A stretch of 15,597 nucleotides of DNA from CAYFJO01 sp964343305. Lineage in GTDB: Bacteria > Planctomycetota > Planctomycetia > Pirellulales > Pirellulaceae. The stretch is taken from positions 1 through 15,597 of the forward strand of contig CAYFJO010000253.1 of the NCBI GenBank assembly GCA_964343305.1, written 5' to 3'. A program made the position numbers and the translations under genes. How positions within the stretch are numbered: the first letter of the stretch is position 1; the number at the start of each line of letters is the position of its first letter. The notes under the pieces are model-generated. The model ran no database searches and was not told the origin of the DNA. It saw only the letters and a program-made list of their open reading frames with translations. This document shows, piece after piece, positions 1 through 7,293 of this stretch.

Positions 1-99
1 TTCCGAGATATCCACAAACGCCTCACGCTGCGCATAGAATGGGGAACTACCGACGTAACCCAACTCGTCCAACTGAACTTGATGCTCGCGTGGGATCAT
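1..99 (-). CDS. N-terminus of an unidentified protein (cut by window edge)
   Basis: An open frame of 33 codons starts at an ATG (complement of 97-99) and runs off the window; it begins MIPREHQVQLDELGYVGSS. It starts only 9 bases after the Hsp70 stop codon on the same strand, which is the spacing expected of the next gene in an operon and is the main reason to call it. No convincing Shine-Dalgarno is visible, and the fragment is too short to place in a family. If real, it is the third gene of the dehydrogenase-Hsp70 unit and could be a partner of the chaperone. An alternative is that the frame is open by chance, since 33 codons is short. Confidence 0.5.
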   Translation of the reverse strand, partial: MIPREHQVQLDELGYVGSSPFYAQREAFVDISE

Positions 100-108
100 G
101 ATGGCTCG

Positions 109-2013
109 TCAACCATTCAAAAAGGACCAATCCCCCGGCCCGTCATCGGGAGGTTTGACCTGCGCGTCATCAATCCCTTCCAAACCGGCAAGACCTTCGG
201 CGGGCGCTTCCGCTGGCGCAATGTCGTCTTCGACAAATTCGACGTCGGCGATCTCGTCATCGGCAGCGAGGCTCGCCAGGTCGACGATTTCGGCCGGTTC
301 AGCGGCCGGTGGCACTGGCGGCGCTGCGGCAACGGGTTGAGCCAACGGAACTGCTTCGGGCAATTCCATTGGGCCGTCTTCGTCGGTCATCTCGAAATCG
401 GCCAACTCTTCGAGTTCGTCCTCGACCGCTTCAACTTCTTCGATTCCCGGTTCGGGCTCCGGTTCTTCTTCGACGGGCGCGATCAGCGATCCGTCGTTGA
501 TCCATTGCGTCCACTGTTGGATCATCCGATCCGACAGGCCTGACGCACGCTCGATCACCATCGTTGCATCCGTCTCGGCGCCAGCCACCTTGGCCGCGAC
601 CTTCAACCGCCCGTTGGTTTCGTACACAAACAGTACCGCGATTGGCGTCCCGGCTGGCAAGTTTTCCGGCAAATCCGTGACGATACATTTGCCGATGGCG
701 GTCGAGTTTTTTCCACTGGCGTCGCCTCCTTCGACCACTTCGACTTTGACGTTGGGCTGATTTTCTTGGCGGGTACGAAATCGCTGAGCGTTCTTCGCCG
801 GCAGCGACGTATTGCGTGCGATGAGCACACTGCGCCGCGGAAGTCCGGTTTCTTTTTCAATGCCCATCACACCCAAGTCGTGAGAACTGACGTTGGTGAC
901 ATGCATTTCGAGCCGATCCGATCCTTGGCCGCCGGAAAGAAATCCCGCATAGAGCGCCGCGCCGTGGGCCACCGCCTCATCGGGTGACAAAGTGCGATCG
1001 GCTTGCATGCCCGACTCGCGTTCCAGCGCGCCTTGAATCATCGGCATTCGCGTCGATCCGCCGACCAGCAGCAACCGCGTGACATCCTTCCACGTCCGCT
1101 TGCCCTCGCGCAAGACTTTGTTGACGGTGAACATCGTTCGCTGCAACAGGTCTTCGGTGATTGATTCGAAATGGTCCCGGACGATGTCGATCTTGGCCCG
1201 CTGGCCGTCGTGCGAAAAATGAACGACGACGTTTCCCCGCGTGCTGAGCGCTCGCTTGGCATCCTCGGCCTCGTGCAGCAACTCTTGCCATGCGACAGGG
1301 TCGATTCTTGGATCGATCTCATGTTGCTTTTCAAAATCCTCGGCAATGAAATCCACCAGCCGCTCGTCCCAATCGATGCCGCCCAGATGAACGTCGCCGC
1401 CGGTGGCCAGTGCCTTGTAGTTCATCCCGTCGATTTCCATCAGCGTCACGTCGAACGTTCCGCCGCCAAGGTCGTAGACCAGGATCGTTTCCTTTTGCTG
1501 CGTCTGTCCCGCGGTTGTGACAAATCCTTCCTGAACACCGAACGCGATTGCCGCGGCAGTTGGTTCGTTGATGATGTCCAATACGTTGAGCCCGGCCAGT
1601 TTCCCGGCATCCATCGTGGCCTTGCGCCGCGGTTCGTTAAAGAACGCGGGCACTGTGATGACGACATCTTTGAATTCGCCGATCTTCACCGCTGCGTCAT
1701 TTTGCAACTTCTTCAATATGATCGCCTGAATTGCTTCCGGCGGCATTTTGTAGTCGCGGATTTCTTTGTGAAACTGCGACTTGCCCACGTCGCGCTTGGC
1801 GAACTGGGCCACCGACTCCGGCTCGAACTGGGCGACTTTGACGGCCTCCTTGCCAACGACCGTTTCATCGACGCCGAAGTATACGACGCTGGGAGTGATC
1901 ATATCGCCTTCCGAATTCTGAATCGTTTGCGGTTTCCCCTCTTGATTCAGAAAGGCCACGACGGAAAACGTGGTCCCCAGATCAATCCCCACGGCCGGTT
2001 GAGCGTTGCTCAT
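109..2013 (-). CDS. Hsp70/DnaK-family ATPase with reduced substrate domain and acidic tail
   Basis: A 634-residue Hsp70-type protein. The ATPase domain (about 1-385) is complete: phosphate-1 loop GIDLGTTFS (9-17), the VPAFFNEPRRKAT segment (121-133) and NEPTAAAIAFG (149-159), phosphate-2 loop VYDLGGGTFDV (179-189), and adenosine motif LLLVGGSTRMP (315-324). A DnaK-like beta substrate domain follows (about 386-490), but the hydrophobic linker usual in DnaK is replaced by a more polar VTNVSSHDLGV. The helical lid is largely missing: after a short segment (493-510) the rest is a Glu/Asp/Pro/Ala-rich, probably disordered tail. The start at 2013 is chosen because the Hsp70 fold begins there, GGATGG lies just upstream, and the longer frame up to 2238 would overlap the dehydrogenase and gives no Hsp70 sequence. 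It lies 13 bp behind the dehydrogenase, so co-transcription is likely. It is not the canonical dnaK; client and co-chaperone are unknown. Confidence 0.93.
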   Translation of the reverse strand: MSNAQPAVGIDLGTTFSVVAFLNQEGKPQTIQNSEGDMITPSVVYFGVDETVVGKEAVKVAQFEPESVAQFAKRDVGKSQFHKEIRDYKMPPEAIQAIILKKLQNDAAVKIGEFKDVVITVPAFFNEPRRKATMDAGKLAGLNVLDIINEPTAAAIAFGVQEGFVTTAGQTQQKETILVYDLGGGTFDVTLMEIDGMNYKALATGGDVHLGGIDWDERLVDFIAEDFEKQHEIDPRIDPVAWQELLHEAEDAKRALSTRGNVVVHFSHDGQRAKIDIVRDHFESITEDLLQRTMFTVNKVLREGKRTWKDVTRLLLVGGSTRMPMIQGALERESGMQADRTLSPDEAVAHGAALYAGFLSGGQGSDRLEMHVTNVSSHDLGVMGIEKETGLPRRSVLIARNTSLPAKNAQRFRTRQENQPNVKVEVVEGGDASGKNSTAIGKCIVTDLPENLPAGTPIAVLFVYETNGRLKVAAKVAGAETDATMVIERASGLSDRMIQQWTQWINDGSLIAPVEEEPEPEPGIEEVEAVEDELEELADFEMTDEDGPMELPEAVPLAQPVAAAPPVPPAAEPAEIVDLASLAADDEIADVEFVEDDIAPAEAPAEGLAGLEGIDDAQVKPPDDGPGDWSFLNG

Positions 2014-2026
2014 ATTTCCATCCCAC

Positions 2027-3028
2027 TTAAAACCACATTCGTTTATCCGCCACATTCCGCAACGGCTCACCTTTGACGAAGCGGCGAAGATTATCCAACA
2101 GCACTTCCAGGTGGCGCTCGGCGATGTGAACCGACGCAGCCGCGACATGCGGCGTAACGATGACGTTGTCCATTTTCCACAATGGATGGTCTTTCGGCAA
2201 TGGCTCGGTTTCGAAGACATCCAGCCCCGCGCCGGCAATTTCGCCCGCCGCGAGAGCCGCCGTCAGATCCGCCAGATCCACGATCACTCCGCGGCCAATA
2301 TTGATCAGAAACGCCGACCGTTTCATCGCTCGAAACTGCGGCGCGGCAAACATCTTTTCCGTCTGGGGCGTGTGCGGCGCAGCAATCACCACAAAGTCGC
2401 TGGTCCCCAGCAACTCGTCCAGCCGATCCGCGCCCCACAACGCTTCGACCTCATCCGGCCTTTCCTTCCTCACCGGATCCACGGCCACGACTCGCATCCC
2501 AAACGCCGCCCCGCGCCTGGCAACTTCCGCACCAATGCCACCCAACCCCACGATCCCCATCGTACAGTCGCTCAAATGAAGATGAGCTCGATCGATCGAA
2601 CTCACCACGCCCGGCCCTGCCGCAAACGTCGACCGCCCCGACTCACCGCCGATCGGTTCCCACCGCGCGTCGATCTGCTGCCGCAAATAAAGATGCAGAT
2701 TTCTTGCAAAGCACAGCACATAGCCAGACACATGATCGGCAATCACATCGTTGAACAACCCCCGCATGTTTGTCAGCACGGCCGGATGTTCAACCAATTC
2801 CGGAAAAACAAAATGCTCCAAACTAGCCGTCGGACACTGCACCCATTTAAGCTGCTCCGCCGCTGCCAGCATGGCCGGTGTCAATTTTCCAAAGAACGCA
2901 TCCGCATCTTTGACTTCGTCAACCACGGCCGCTTGATCATCTAAATTGACCACCGCCATCGCGCCCGCCGCATCACGAATCTTCCGTAGCCGCTGCGCAT
3001 CAACCGCTGGATAAATAACTAGTTTCAT
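2027..3028 (-). CDS. D-2-hydroxyacid dehydrogenase (NAD(P)-dependent)
   Basis: A 333-residue D-isomer-specific 2-hydroxyacid dehydrogenase, a cytosolic oxidoreductase interconverting a 2-hydroxy acid and a 2-oxo acid. The Rossmann dinucleotide loop GLGGIG is at 161-166, and Asp184 in VAVDP ends the second strand, which in this family favours NAD over NADP. The catalytic triad is visible: Arg246 in INIGRGVIVD, Glu275 in VFETEPLP and His294 in TPHVAAA. The N-terminal catalytic domain (1-100) and the closing segment are of normal length. The start at 3028 has GGTGA seven bases upstream. The substrate cannot be read from the sequence; glyoxylate/hydroxypyruvate reductase-like is the closest general class, and the protein is too short for the ACT-domain form of 3-phosphoglycerate dehydrogenase. 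It is the first gene of a tight pair with the Hsp70. Confidence 0.95.
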   Translation of the reverse strand: MKLVIYPAVDAQRLRKIRDAAGAMAVVNLDDQAAVVDEVKDADAFFGKLTPAMLAAAEQLKWVQCPTASLEHFVFPELVEHPAVLTNMRGLFNDVIADHVSGYVLCFARNLHLYLRQQIDARWEPIGGESGRSTFAAGPGVVSSIDRAHLHLSDCTMGIVGLGGIGAEVARRGAAFGMRVVAVDPVRKERPDEVEALWGADRLDELLGTSDFVVIAAPHTPQTEKMFAAPQFRAMKRSAFLINIGRGVIVDLADLTAALAAGEIAGAGLDVFETEPLPKDHPLWKMDNVIVTPHVAAASVHIAERHLEVLLDNLRRFVKGEPLRNVADKRMWF

Positions 3029-3050
3029 TTCAAATCACCAACACATGAAA

Positions 3051-3087
3051 GTTGGTTGATAGTATCCCGTATCTAATCTCAACCAAC
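3051..3087. promoter_or_regulatory. 9-bp inverted repeat upstream of the dehydrogenase
   Basis: GTTGGTTGA (3051-3059) and its exact reverse complement TCAACCAAC (3079-3087) are separated by 19 bases and lie 23 bp upstream of the dehydrogenase start codon. It could be an operator or a leader hairpin for the dehydrogenase-Hsp70 unit. No poly-T follows on either strand, so it does not look like an intrinsic terminator. Chance is a real alternative for a 9-bp arm. Confidence 0.3.
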
Positions 3088-3111
3088 AACCGTCCAAACT
3101 CTTGGGTAGGA

Positions 3112-3149
3112 GCAGACTTCCGAAGTTTTCCGAAACTTCGGAAGTCTGC
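3112..3149. repeat. Perfect 17-bp palindromic hairpin, REP-like
   Basis: GCAGACTTCCGAAGTTT (3112-3128) is followed by the four-base loop TCCG and by its exact reverse complement (3133-3149). The stem has no mismatch. It sits between the stop of the 1303-residue cytochrome gene and the dehydrogenase start, both on the minus strand. There is no T-run after it on the minus strand, so a rho-independent terminator is not well supported; a repetitive extragenic palindrome or mRNA-stabilising hairpin fits better. The left arm with its flank, GGAGCAGACTTCCGAAG, resembles GGAGCAACTTCCAAAG at 7152. Confidence 0.8.
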
Positions 3150-3214
3150 AGCCACCAATTGCACCCGGTCCCGCAACGCAGACTCCCGTGGCACCACCTG
3201 AAAGCCAACCTTGA

Positions 3215-6200
3215 TCAGCGATCGCGCAGTTTGTGGATCGTGTTGTGAACCGTTCCACTGAACGACTTGCCGTCGGCCGACTTGAGCGCGTACTTAATCT
3301 CCATGCACCACGTCGGTACGACCTCGGGCAATTCCAACACGACTGTCTTGCGATCGTCGCTTAATCGCGCGGTGCTGAGCCGCAGCTTCTTTTCGTCGTA
3401 GTGTTTGGACCCGTAGTTGGCGGTTCTCTTCAACGACCAGGTTTTGACGAAATAGTTTTCGATGTTTTCGGCTGCTGCAGCATCCAGTTCTCCGCTGAAC
3501 GAGACAGAGACCTGTCCCACCTTTGCGTTCAAACCGATTGGCAATTGCACGGGCTCGCCAGTGTAGCGAATTCGAAAGAATCCGCCCGGTTCATGTTGAC
3601 TGCCGGCCCAGGCGAACATTCCGCACGTGTAAAGTTGCCCGTCTTCGGGTCGGAATCGCCCGCGCATCGTTCCGGTTGGGAACTTCGGAATTGGCAGTTC
3701 GCACAGGCCGCCTTGCATTTGGCCGTCGACTTCTTCGTGTGGCACAACGTAGACCTTACCGTAGCCGTACGACAGATTGAGCAGCGAGCCGTGGAGCGGT
3801 CCCCATTGCTTGCTGTCGACCCACAACAGTTCGGCGGGCGAACGGTCAAGCGCGTTGGTGATCCAACACAGCGGCTGGTCCATCGCCTCGTCGGACGAAT
3901 CGGTCACGTCGTGATAGCCGAACATGTTGCCGTAAAAGCCGCCAGGCTTGACCCAGTTGATGCGGTTCTTGGGATTCCAGTGACCTTCTTGATCGGTGAC
4001 GATGAACGTGCCGTCCGGGTTGAGACACACGCCGTTGGCGGCGCGAAATCCGGTGGCCAGAATGTCCGTGCGCGAACCGTCTTTGCTAATCTTGAGCAGC
4101 GTTCCATGATGCGGCACCAGGGCGGTTAACGCGTGTCTCGCCGACTTGGCGTAATAAAAATTGCCTTCGTCGTCCGTCTGCAGTCCCATCGCAAACTCGT
4201 GGAAGTGATCGGTCACCTGGTGGTCGTTGTTAAAACTTTCGAAGTAATCGATTTCGTTGTCGCCGTTCAAATCGTGCAACACACAAAGTTGATCGCGACA
4301 CGTCACAAAGATTTTCCCGTCGACGATTTTCACACCAAGCGGTTGGAATAATCCAGACGCAATGCGCTGCCACGTCAATTCGACTGGCCCAGCGCTCGCT
4401 TGGCCGTCGCTGGTCAACTTTGAAAACCCGCTGACAAGCCAAACGTTTCCGTCCCAGTCGCTGACTGCGATCTGGTCGCCACCCGGCAAGAAGTCAAAAC
4501 CCGTCAGCCGCATGCGGCAGAACCATGGGTTGTTGACTGGGTGCGTTAAGACGTCGATCGCGAACGGCCCGTCCGCTTGGCCAACGTTGGCAACGGTTTT
4601 GAGAATGCCGGGCCATCGTTTCGGCCCACCTTTTAGCAGCGGCCCGAGATCTCGATCGGCGTCGACAATGTTCAGCGAAGCGACCAGCGGTTTGGCGTCC
4701 GATGAGTTTTCAAGTTTTGACATCCAAAGAGTGAACCGAATCGGCGCGGTGCCAGCCGGAATCCGCAATCTCAGGTTGCCGGATTCACTCGACCATTTGG
4801 CATCGGAAATCTGACCTTCGATCCCAGCCACCAACACACCATCGACCTGCGGCGCGGCCTTCGATTGGCCCATCACGACTTTGCCGTGGAGTTTGCTGAA
4901 ACTCGTATCTTCGACGCCCGCCGTGGTTGCATCGGATAGACCCCAATCGCCAAGGATCGCTTGATCGAATGGGTCCGGAGCTTCGGTCATTCGTTCCACA
5001 GGCAACCGATTCTGGACGAAACTCACACGAGCAATTTCACCTTGAAAACTGGACGTCCGCGGAAAATTATCCGATGTGAAGCCAATTCGTGCGACGAAGT
5101 TTTTCACGGCGGATTTGGGTCTCAATTTGCCTTGGCCGTCAAGCTTACCGTCGACGTAGAACTTGACTTCGCTTGATTTGCTGTCGTAACTCATTGCCAC
5201 ATCGTGCCATTTGCCGTCGCTCACGCGAGTCTTGCCCGTGACGGCACCGACCCAGCCGATGTCGTAAGCCAGTCGTCCGCCTCGAATGAAAAACGTCTTT
5301 CCGTCAGCAAGCCACTTCGCCTGCTTTCTTGTTTTGGCGAAAATCGTGCCGTCTTTCTTTGTTTTGACGCGGGCACGGATCGTGAAATTCTTGTCGCGCA
5401 TGTCGAGCTTGTCCGCGCCGGCGATTTCGACGAACGAGCCGCCGTTGAATTTCAACTTGGCTTGCTTGGTTGATTGCCCATCGTCCGCAGGCGGGTCGTC
5501 GCCAAAGACAACGATGCCGTCGTCGTGCGTTTGAACGCCCGCCGCTCCTTGGAGATGGGCGACTTGAAGGATCAGATCTTTGCTGCGCCGGCCGATATTG
5601 AATGTCCGTGTGAAAACGGGAGCGGTCGCTTCGGTTTCCAAGCCCGGCAATTCCAAAACCTCTGTCGAACCGACGGTGTACGAGACGATTGTCTTGTCGC
5701 CGTGATAGTACATGCCTTTGTAATGTGCCCATCGTCGAGGCAATGGGCCATAGATGCGTTTGTCGCGGCCGATGATGCGCCGGTTATCTTCGAACGATTC
5801 GTTCGCGGGATTCGCCCAGCCCGGACCGGTTGGATTGGCCAAGTGCAGTTGGCCGACGACGCGGGGGTGAATGTTGTGCCGCCCGTCGAAGTTGATTCCT
5901 TGCCAATTGATAAACCCTTCGCCGCTCCATGCCGCGGCGACTCGCAAGGTATCGTAGTCATAGACCATCCAATACTCGCCCTGCGAAACACCGCCTGGTC
6001 CGGCATCGAGCCGCACGGCGTTGCCCTTGTAGGCAAAGTTACTGGCATCGTTGCCGATCTCATACGTGGCGACCAGGTTCGGTCCGTAATCCATCTGTTC
6101 CCATGGCACGATGTTCGACGGCTCGGGTCCGCGCGTATCGCCTGGCGGAAGTTTCCCCAGATAGGCATCGTTGACGGCAAAAAACTGTTCCGCGTTGTGC

Positions 6201-7126
6201 GACTTCAGATACGCCTCGCGAATGTAGTGAATCACGTCGTACTTTTGCTGGGGCACCATCCAAGCTTGTTGGACCATCATGCCGAATCCCTTGGTCAGCG
6301 TTTGATACATCGTGTAAGGATCGCTGCCACTTTTGAATTTGCCGGATGCGAATCGCAGCGACGTTGGCAACGAACCAGGCCGATCGTGCGTGCCGTGGCA
6401 ATTGATGCAAAGCCGGTTGTAAATCGCCTCGCCGCGTTTGAAACTGTCCCGGTTCAGCGACTTGATCATCCCAGCGTGGTCGATGTTCTTTTCGTATTCG
6501 GGCAGCGGTTTCGCGGCGTATAGTGCGGGAGCCGGCTTCAACTCCAAAGCGCGGCCAGGTCCGCCCGTTGAGATTTCCATTACGTAACGAGCCAAATCCA
6601 AAAACTGCTGGCGACTGGCCAATGAATTGACCAACCCTTTGGGCATGATCGACGGTGCATTGTCCGCCCGCTCGTCGATGTCCTTCTTCTCAACGCTGAA
6701 CGGTTTGCCGTTGGTCGCGTCGCGCAGCGTCAACGCATCGCCATCCTCTTTGACAAGCAAGCCCGTGACGGTTTTCCCCTCGGTCGTGATCAACGACACG
6801 GTTTCGAACCCCTTCTTGATCACCTTCGACGGATGCAAGATCGATTCGACGAGACGCACATCCGTCGTTTCTTTGTCACGCTTGGTGAGTTCCGGACCGA
6901 GTTGCCGATTTCCGGATTCACTGGTGTGGCACTTTGTACAGGCCATGTAAGGCTGATAAAAAACGACAGCACCGCGCGTCGGATCGCCGAATTTACGAGC
7001 CTCCTGAGCAAGCGCCGTGGGGTCTTCGGCCGCAAGTTGTTGCTGCATGAATTGACCGTGCGAGAAGCGGCACACGACCAGACAAAGAAAGAGTGTCGGG
7101 AAACAGACAGCCTTAAAAGATGTCAT
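3215..7126 (-). CDS. Secreted di-heme cytochrome c / DUF6797-like / LamG / beta-propeller fusion
   Basis: A 1303-residue exported multidomain protein. Residues 1-24 form a signal peptide. A first cytochrome c has heme motif CTKCH (63-67) with likely distal Met161 in SIMPKGL; this module, including the KKGFETVSLITTEGKTVTG stretch, matches the Pirellula/Verrucomicrobium heme-binding type (TIGR02603-like). A second cytochrome c has CINCH (240-244) with candidate Met ligands 283, 284 or 290. Residues about 345-540 resemble the DUF6797 module of planctomycete cytochromes. A LamG/concanavalin-like domain spans about 555-705, with the typical DGKWHDVAMSYD and VKFYVDG. A glucose/sorbosone-dehydrogenase-like propeller covers about 865-1190 (WFCRMRLTGFDFLPGGDQIA, NGVCLNPDGTFIVTDQEGHW). 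A short beta domain ends it. AGAGGA lies upstream of the chosen start. It probably oxidises a sugar-like compound outside the cytoplasm and passes electrons through the hemes; the substrate is unknown. Confidence 0.9.
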   Translation of the reverse strand: MTSFKAVCFPTLFLCLVVCRFSHGQFMQQQLAAEDPTALAQEARKFGDPTRGAVVFYQPYMACTKCHTSESGNRQLGPELTKRDKETTDVRLVESILHPSKVIKKGFETVSLITTEGKTVTGLLVKEDGDALTLRDATNGKPFSVEKKDIDERADNAPSIMPKGLVNSLASRQQFLDLARYVMEISTGGPGRALELKPAPALYAAKPLPEYEKNIDHAGMIKSLNRDSFKRGEAIYNRLCINCHGTHDRPGSLPTSLRFASGKFKSGSDPYTMYQTLTKGFGMMVQQAWMVPQQKYDVIHYIREAYLKSHNAEQFFAVNDAYLGKLPPGDTRGPEPSNIVPWEQMDYGPNLVATYEIGNDASNFAYKGNAVRLDAGPGGVSQGEYWMVYDYDTLRVAAAWSGEGFINWQGINFDGRHNIHPRVVGQLHLANPTGPGWANPANESFEDNRRIIGRDKRIYGPLPRRWAHYKGMYYHGDKTIVSYTVGSTEVLELPGLETEATAPVFTRTFNIGRRSKDLILQVAHLQGAAGVQTHDDGIVVFGDDPPADDGQSTKQAKLKFNGGSFVEIAGADKLDMRDKNFTIRARVKTKKDGTIFAKTRKQAKWLADGKTFFIRGGRLAYDIGWVGAVTGKTRVSDGKWHDVAMSYDSKSSEVKFYVDGKLDGQGKLRPKSAVKNFVARIGFTSDNFPRTSSFQGEIARVSFVQNRLPVERMTEAPDPFDQAILGDWGLSDATTAGVEDTSFSKLHGKVVMGQSKAAPQVDGVLVAGIEGQISDAKWSSESGNLRLRIPAGTAPIRFTLWMSKLENSSDAKPLVASLNIVDADRDLGPLLKGGPKRWPGILKTVANVGQADGPFAIDVLTHPVNNPWFCRMRLTGFDFLPGGDQIAVSDWDGNVWLVSGFSKLTSDGQASAGPVELTWQRIASGLFQPLGVKIVDGKIFVTCRDQLCVLHDLNGDNEIDYFESFNNDHQVTDHFHEFAMGLQTDDEGNFYYAKSARHALTALVPHHGTLLKISKDGSRTDILATGFRAANGVCLNPDGTFIVTDQEGHWNPKNRINWVKPGGFYGNMFGYHDVTDSSDEAMDQPLCWITNALDRSPAELLWVDSKQWGPLHGSLLNLSYGYGKVYVVPHEEVDGQMQGGLCELPIPKFPTGTMRGRFRPEDGQLYTCGMFAWAGSQHEPGGFFRIRYTGEPVQLPIGLNAKVGQVSVSFSGELDAAAAENIENYFVKTWSLKRTANYGSKHYDEKKLRLSTARLSDDRKTVVLELPEVVPTWCMEIKYALKSADGKSFSGTVHNTIHKLRDR

Positions 7127-7151
7127 TCAAATCCTCTTGTGATTCTCGGAA

Positions 7152-7209
7152 GGAGCAACTTCCAAAGCTTCTGTTGCACTTTGAAAGTGTGGAATTAGAA
7201 CTTTGCTCC
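7152..7209. repeat. Degenerate palindromic element upstream of the cytochrome fusion gene
   Basis: GGAGCAA (7152-7158) pairs exactly with TTGCTCC (7203-7209), the core is the near-perfect palindrome CACTTTGAAAGTG (7177-7189), and between them CAAAGCTTCT faces AGAACTTTG with one bulge. The 58-bp unit therefore folds as one long imperfect hairpin. It lies in the spacer between two minus-strand genes (HEAT-like upstream, cytochrome fusion downstream). Its edge is similar to that of the hairpin at 3112-3149, suggesting two members of one repeat class, this one decayed. Confidence 0.6.
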
Positions 7210-7293
7210 CTGTTACATTAAATGAACAGGGCGTGGTATTCAATGTGCCGCGAATTGGCACTGACTTCGTCCGAGCAAAGTGTGCGAGACGCT

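Noticed and set aside
1171..2076. Plus-strand open frame of 301 codons
   Set aside because: It is antisense to the Hsp70 gene, whose motifs prove the minus-strand frame; it shows no family features.
2014..2238. N-terminal extension of the Hsp70 up to 2238
   Set aside because: It overlaps the dehydrogenase C-terminus in another frame and encodes no Hsp70-like sequence; the true start is 2013.
2006..2944. Plus-strand open frame of 312 codons
   Set aside because: Antisense to the dehydrogenase with its intact catalytic triad; His/Arg-rich composition typical of a shadow frame.
3112..3149. Rho-independent terminator
   Set aside because: The stem is strong but no T-run follows it on either strand.
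5474..6523. Plus-strand open frame of 349 codons
   Set aside because: Antisense to the cytochrome fusion gene; no signal, domain or ribosome binding site.
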